This document shows, piece by piece, positions 15,727 through 18,974 of a stretch of 18,974 nt of DNA. Numbering within the stretch: the stretch's first letter is position 1; every line of letters begins with the position of its first letter. Under the pieces are notes generated by a model, which had not been told where the DNA came from, ran no database searches, and worked only from the letters and a program-made list of their open reading frames with translations. The position numbers and the translations under genes are program-made. Origin of the DNA: Burkholderiaceae bacterium (lineage in GTDB: Bacteria; Pseudomonadota; Gammaproteobacteria; Burkholderiales; Burkholderiaceae_E); contig JALQWJ010000004.1 of assembly GCA_023258775.1 (NCBI GenBank), forward strand, positions 1 to 18,974, given 5' to 3'.

Positions 15727-16521
15727 TCAAGTCCAGACGCCGAAGGGCCCTTGTGCAGAAAAGCCAGATTTATCCCAACGCAACCAACCCCCGCGCCCCA
15801 GGTTTTTGTCCCAATCGGGTAAGACCCAGCGTGTGAATTGGCCGCTGTGCTTTGCGGGCCGGTGCGTGTGGCCATGGATCAAGCCTTGAAGATGATGTCT
15901 GGCGACCAAGGCTTGCACGGCAGCAGGATTAACATCCATGATCGCCATGGATTTTCCCTGTTTAGCCCTTTCGCTCTCAGCGCGAATGCTCGATGCGATA
16001 GCCTGCCGCTCATCGAGCGGCTTGGCAAGGAATGCCGTTTGCCATGTTGCCTGCCTGACTTGCTCACGAAAGTGCTGATAATCCTGATCATCGGTACACA
16101 AAGCATCGCCATGAGTCAGGCCTACGCGAAGGCCGAACATTTCGAGAATAAATACCTCGTCGATCAAAAAGGCATTCAGTTCTTTCAAAAAATCCTGACC
16201 CAGTAAAAAATCGCGATTCCCATGCATGAGATAGAACTTGATGTCGGATTGGGTTCGCTGCGCTAACTGTGTAAAGGCCTCTCGGATGGCAACTTTGGAG
16301 CCGGTAACAAGATCATCGCCAACCCAGGTATCAAAGAGATCGCCTAAGATAAAGAGCTTTGAGCAATCACTGGGAATTGATTGCCCAAGCGCCTCCAAAA
16401 ATCCACTTGGGTCGTGATCTCGCTCAATTTCGGTATCGAGGTGAATATCGGATACAAAAATGAGAACTTCTTGCTCGTGATCTGAACACAAGCACGCCTC
16501 AGGATGTAGACCGTCGATCAT
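15727..16521 (-). CDS. lpxH: UDP-2,3-diacylglucosamine diphosphatase LpxH
   Basis: 264 residues with the five calcineurin-like phosphoesterase motifs in order: SDIHLD (D25, H27), GDLFDTWVGDD (60-70), HGNRDF (100-105), LTHGD (135-139) and HGHTH (216-220). The spacing and the LFDTWVGDD sequence are specific for LpxH, which cleaves UDP-diacylglucosamine to lipid X at the inner face of the membrane in lipid A synthesis, so the organism makes lipopolysaccharide. About 18 residues precede the usual start of the family (EVLIFVSDIHL). It is downstream of the cyclophilin gene on the same strand after a 103-base gap and is convergent with cysE. Confidence 0.94.
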   Translation of the reverse strand: MIDGLHPEACLCSDHEQEVLIFVSDIHLDTEIERDHDPSGFLEALGQSIPSDCSKLFILGDLFDTWVGDDLVTGSKVAIREAFTQLAQRTQSDIKFYLMHGNRDFLLGQDFLKELNAFLIDEVFILEMFGLRVGLTHGDALCTDDQDYQHFREQVRQATWQTAFLAKPLDERQAIASSIRAESERAKQGKSMAIMDVNPAAVQALVARHHLQGLIHGHTHRPAKHSGQFTRWVLPDWDKNLGRGGWLRWDKSGFSAQGPFGVWT

Positions 16522-16624
16522 GCGTATGACTTCAGTTCGTCAATGAGGCGCTAAACGCTAAGGCCTGATACGCTATGCGTGGATCTAATGCGTAAAACAG
16601 GATTTTTTCGTTAGGTTGTTGGTT

Positions 16625-17224
16625 TTAAGGTTTGAGCATTTTTGCCGACTCTATAACGATCGCTGTCGTAGGAACATCGCGCATGCCACCGGCACTGCCC
16701 GTTGGGGATTTTCTGATTCTCTCAACCACGTCCATTCCAGAAACAACTTTGCCAAATACCGTGTAGCCGTGTCCGTCGGGGTTGGGGTGGTTAAGGCCAT
16801 CGTTATTGACCACATTGATAAAGAATTGTGAGCTCGCAGAATTCGGTGCGGAGGTTCGCGCCATTGCAACCCAACCCGCATCGTTCTTCAAACCATTTTT
16901 TGATTCAATCTCGATCGGTCCTCGAGTCGGTTTGCGGTCTAGGTTTGCGAGGTGGCCGCCACCCTGAATCATGAAGTTTGAGATCACTCGGTGAAACGTC
17001 GTCCCTGCATAAAATCCTTCATCCACGTACTGGATGAAATTTGCAACAGTCTTTGGTGCTTTATCAGGGTAGAGTTCGATGACAAAACTACCGAGATTTG
17101 TCTTGAACTCTGCCTTCGGGGACGCCGCAGCGACAGATTCTTCCGTGACACCACTGCCCAGAGCGAGACAAAGCAGAGAAACGAAGGGGAAGCGTTTAAA
17201 TATTTTTGGCATAAGCGAGGGCAT
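16625..17224 (-). CDS. ppiA: Exported cyclophilin-type peptidyl-prolyl cis-trans isomerase
   Basis: 199 residues from the chosen start. The N-terminus (KIFKR, then PFVSLLCLALGSG, with a VAA-A cleavage near residue 33) is a Sec signal peptide, so the enzyme is periplasmic. The cyclophilin core is complete: FHRVISNFMIQGGG, the SSQFFINVVNND active-site strand, and GYTVFGKVVSGMDVV. It lacks the loop insertions of eukaryotic forms, as expected for bacterial PpiA/PpiB. ATG at 17224 has GGAG six bases upstream; an ATG at 17236 and a TTG at 17239 are in frame and overlap the TPR stop, so translational coupling is likely. It lies between the TPR gene and lpxH on the same strand and probably assists folding of outer-membrane and periplasmic proteins. 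Confidence 0.9.
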   Translation of the reverse strand: MPSLMPKIFKRFPFVSLLCLALGSGVTEESVAAASPKAEFKTNLGSFVIELYPDKAPKTVANFIQYVDEGFYAGTTFHRVISNFMIQGGGHLANLDRKPTRGPIEIESKNGLKNDAGWVAMARTSAPNSASSQFFINVVNNDGLNHPNPDGHGYTVFGKVVSGMDVVERIRKSPTGSAGGMRDVPTTAIVIESAKMLKP

Positions 17225-17235
17225 TTGAAGCTCCA

Positions 17236-17817
17236 TCAAGGTTTGAGTAAACGATCACTAAGGTCGCGAGCAGCTTTAATCTTGAGTTCAATACGTTTTC
17301 GATCAGTGGTCTGTGTGATTTCCTCTGCTCGCTGAAGTGCTTGCATCGATTGTCTCGCCAAGACCGCGGCAAGGTTTTCCCAGGCAAGTGCGTAAGCAGG
17401 CTGTGCCTGAAGCGCACGCTCTAGGCTGAGTCTCGCCAAGTCAAGCTTACCAGCGCGGGCGTGCAGGCTTGCAAGGTTGTTGTGGACCTCGGCCAATTCT
17501 GGAAATTGCTCAGCTAAATCGGTGAATTGCTCGGTGGACTCAACCAAACGATCGGTCTCATAAAGAAGACTTCCCCGCATAAATCGCAAGCTCAGATCTT
17601 TGGGCTCTTCAAGAAGGCCCGCCTCGATCGCTGCCAGCGCCAGCGCAAGCCGCCCAGCTTTCCAGTGAGTGCGCGCTTGCTCAACGGCTCTCATGGCAAG
17701 CTTCGGTTGGCTCACCAAAGGCAAAGGAACCGCCTCAAGCGTTTGTGCTTGTGACGGTGTTAGGGGGACGCCAAGCAAAACGAGGGCGACTAGGAAAGCA
17801 TTTATACTGCGCAGCAT
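17236..17817 (-). CDS. Exported tetratricopeptide-repeat protein
   Basis: 193 residues. A clear Sec signal peptide ([25 protein letters not shown], cut near residue 24) is followed by TPR-like helical pairs: [52 protein letters not shown], and [30 protein letters not shown], then [23 protein letters not shown] arrays bind peptides or partner proteins; no enzyme motif is seen. Its position directly before an exported cyclophilin suggests a periplasmic folding or envelope role, but the partner is unknown. The start is only 21 bases from the divergent cysS start and has no clear ribosome-binding site. The stop overlaps one of the possible cyclophilin starts as TGATG. Confidence 0.85.
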   Translation of the reverse strand: MLRSINAFLVALVLLGVPLTPSQAQTLEAVPLPLVSQPKLAMRAVEQARTHWKAGRLALALAAIEAGLLEEPKDLSLRFMRGSLLYETDRLVESTEQFTDLAEQFPELAEVHNNLASLHARAGKLDLARLSLERALQAQPAYALAWENLAAVLARQSMQALQRAEEITQTTDRKRIELKIKAARDLSDRLLKP

Positions 17818-17838
17818 CTTCGGATTTTAGCCCGAGTC

Positions 17839-18974
17839 ATGCTCCGCATTTACAACACACTTAGCCGAACCAAAGAGATCTTCACACCACATCAGGCTGG
17901 CAAGGTCGCTATGTACGTGTGTGGGATCACGGTTTACGATTATTGCCATATCGGGCATGCGCGCATGATGGTGGTTTTTGACGTCGTGCAGCGCTGGTTA
18001 AGAGCGCTTGGTTATCAGGTCACCTATGTTCGCAACATTACCGATATCGATGACAAGATCATCCGTCGCGCTGTAGACCAGGGCATTGGTATTGGCGAGT
18101 TGACAGCGCGTTATATCGCTGCAATGTACCAGGATTTAGATGCTTTGCGCGTTCAACGTCCCGATCACGAACCGCGGGCAACTCAATTCGTCCCACAAAT
18201 GCTAGGAATTATTCGGCGCTTGGTAGACCGAGGCTTTGCTTATCAAGTTGCGCCGGATTTCGCACTCGCGGGCGATGTTCATTTTGCAGTCCGTAAGTTT
18301 GCCCCCTATGGTCGTTTGTCAGGCCGTACGCTTGATGATTTGCGCGCGGGTGAGCGCGTAAAGCCTGGAGAAGGCAAGCTTGACCCACTCGACTTTGTAC
18401 TTTGGAAGTCCTCAAAAGAGGGTGAACCGAGCGAAGCGATATGGGAGTCTGAATTTGGCCAGGGACGTCCCGGTTGGCATATTGAATGCTCGGCGATGAG
18501 CGAGTCGATACTTGGCACGCCCATCGATATTCACGGTGGTGGTGCCGATTTGCAGTTTCCTCACCATGAAAATGAAATCGCGCAAAGCGAAGCTGCGATG
18601 GAAGATCAAAAACATCCATTTGTACGATATTGGATGCATAACGGTTTTGTCAGGGTCGACAACGAAAAGATGTCGAAGTCATTAGGTAATTTTTTCACCA
18701 TTCGTGAAGTTGTCGACCAATTTGATCCCGAAGTATTAAGGTTATATATTTTGCGGGCCCACTATCGAAGTCCCCTAAATTACTCCGATGCGCACCTCGA
18801 TGATGCAAGGCTTGCGCTGTTGCGGCTCTACGGTGCGCTTTCGACAACGGCTGAGGCAAGCTCCGCTTCAATGATGCCTGCCACTTCGTATTCGTTGAGT
18901 GATCAAGCATCAGATGGGCTGTCCGCACACTGGCAGGCACGATTCGCGGAAGCGATGAACGATGATTTCAATAC
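17839..18974 (+). CDS. cysS: Cysteine--tRNA ligase (3' end outside window)
   Basis: The frame opens with ATG at 17839 and runs without stop to the window end, giving about 378 of the usual 460 or so residues. The class I signature HIGHAR starts at residue 37 and KMSKS is at 277-281. Zinc ligands are visible: C28 in MYVCGIT, C217 in GWHIECS, and H242 and E246 in FPHHENE. The enzyme charges tRNA-Cys. The last visible residues, AMNDDFNT, match the conserved start of the anticodon-side domain. The ribosome-binding site is poor (GAG close to the ATG), and the promoter must overlap the divergent TPR gene because only 21 bases separate the start codons. Confidence 0.96.
   Translation, partial: MLRIYNTLSRTKEIFTPHQAGKVAMYVCGITVYDYCHIGHARMMVVFDVVQRWLRALGYQVTYVRNITDIDDKIIRRAVDQGIGIGELTARYIAAMYQDLDALRVQRPDHEPRATQFVPQMLGIIRRLVDRGFAYQVAPDFALAGDVHFAVRKFAPYGRLSGRTLDDLRAGERVKPGEGKLDPLDFVLWKSSKEGEPSEAIWESEFGQGRPGWHIECSAMSESILGTPIDIHGGGADLQFPHHENEIAQSEAAMEDQKHPFVRYWMHNGFVRVDNEKMSKSLGNFFTIREVVDQFDPEVLRLYILRAHYRSPLNYSDAHLDDARLALLRLYGALSTTAEASSASMMPATSYSLSDQASDGLSAHWQARFAEAMNDDFN

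Noticed and set aside
15659..15889. Plus-strand ORF overlapping the repeat and the lpxH 3' end
   Set aside because: Most of it is antisense to the LpxH C-terminus, and the start lies within the 20-bp repeat; no protein features.

Overview
This window looks like chromosomal DNA of a betaproteobacterium, most likely Burkholderiales and perhaps Alcaligenaceae-like. That is an inference from three things: the gene order suhB / trmJ-cysE / lpxH-cyclophilin-TPR / cysS, a roxA / FKBP / mutS block, and a periplasmic Bug (TctC-type) solute-binding protein, a family greatly expanded in that order. Base composition looks moderate, only slightly above 50 % GC by eye. I saw no tRNA, rRNA, insertion sequence, phage gene or CRISPR array. 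All complete genes have intact frames. No gene-free stretch exceeds about 250 bases.

Left part (1-5119), mostly housekeeping: the C-terminal end of an MBL-fold metallohydrolase; a strong bidirectional terminator; a small Ala/Pro-rich lipoprotein; the JmjC/cupin ribosomal oxygenase roxA; a divergent SlyD-like FKBP prolyl isomerase; and full-length mutS, whose 3' end overlaps the FKBP gene by 4 bases.

Middle part (5365-12959), accessory catabolism: eight genes for CoA-thioester chemistry. Two tandem acyl-CoA dehydrogenases (plus strand) look like the two subunits of a heteromeric enzyme. Facing them is a minus-strand run of Bug solute-binding protein, crotonase-family protein and iron-type alcohol dehydrogenase. 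Divergent from the Bug gene is a CaiB/BaiF (class III) CoA-transferase. Last is a 2,4-dienoyl-CoA-reductase-like SDR that follows suhB on the minus strand. Together they suggest capture of a carboxylic acid in the periplasm, CoA transfer, dehydrogenation, hydration or isomerisation, and redox steps. No thiolase, regulator or TctAB membrane partner lies in the window and the substrate cannot be read from sequence. Several enzymes lack textbook catalytic residues, which makes this the part most worth following up.

Right part (12964-18974), housekeeping again: suhB; trmJ and cysE on the plus strand; a 20-bp-period degenerate tandem repeat between cysE and lpxH; then lpxH, an exported cyclophilin and an exported TPR protein on the minus strand; and divergent cysS, cut by the window end.

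Candidate control elements include a perfect 10-bp inverted repeat placed symmetrically in the 78-base gap between the Bug and CoA-transferase genes, and a perfect 15-bp tandem duplication immediately before trmJ. I found no clear evidence of a wholly new type of system; the best candidate for new biology is the uncharacterised CoA-dependent pathway in the middle.
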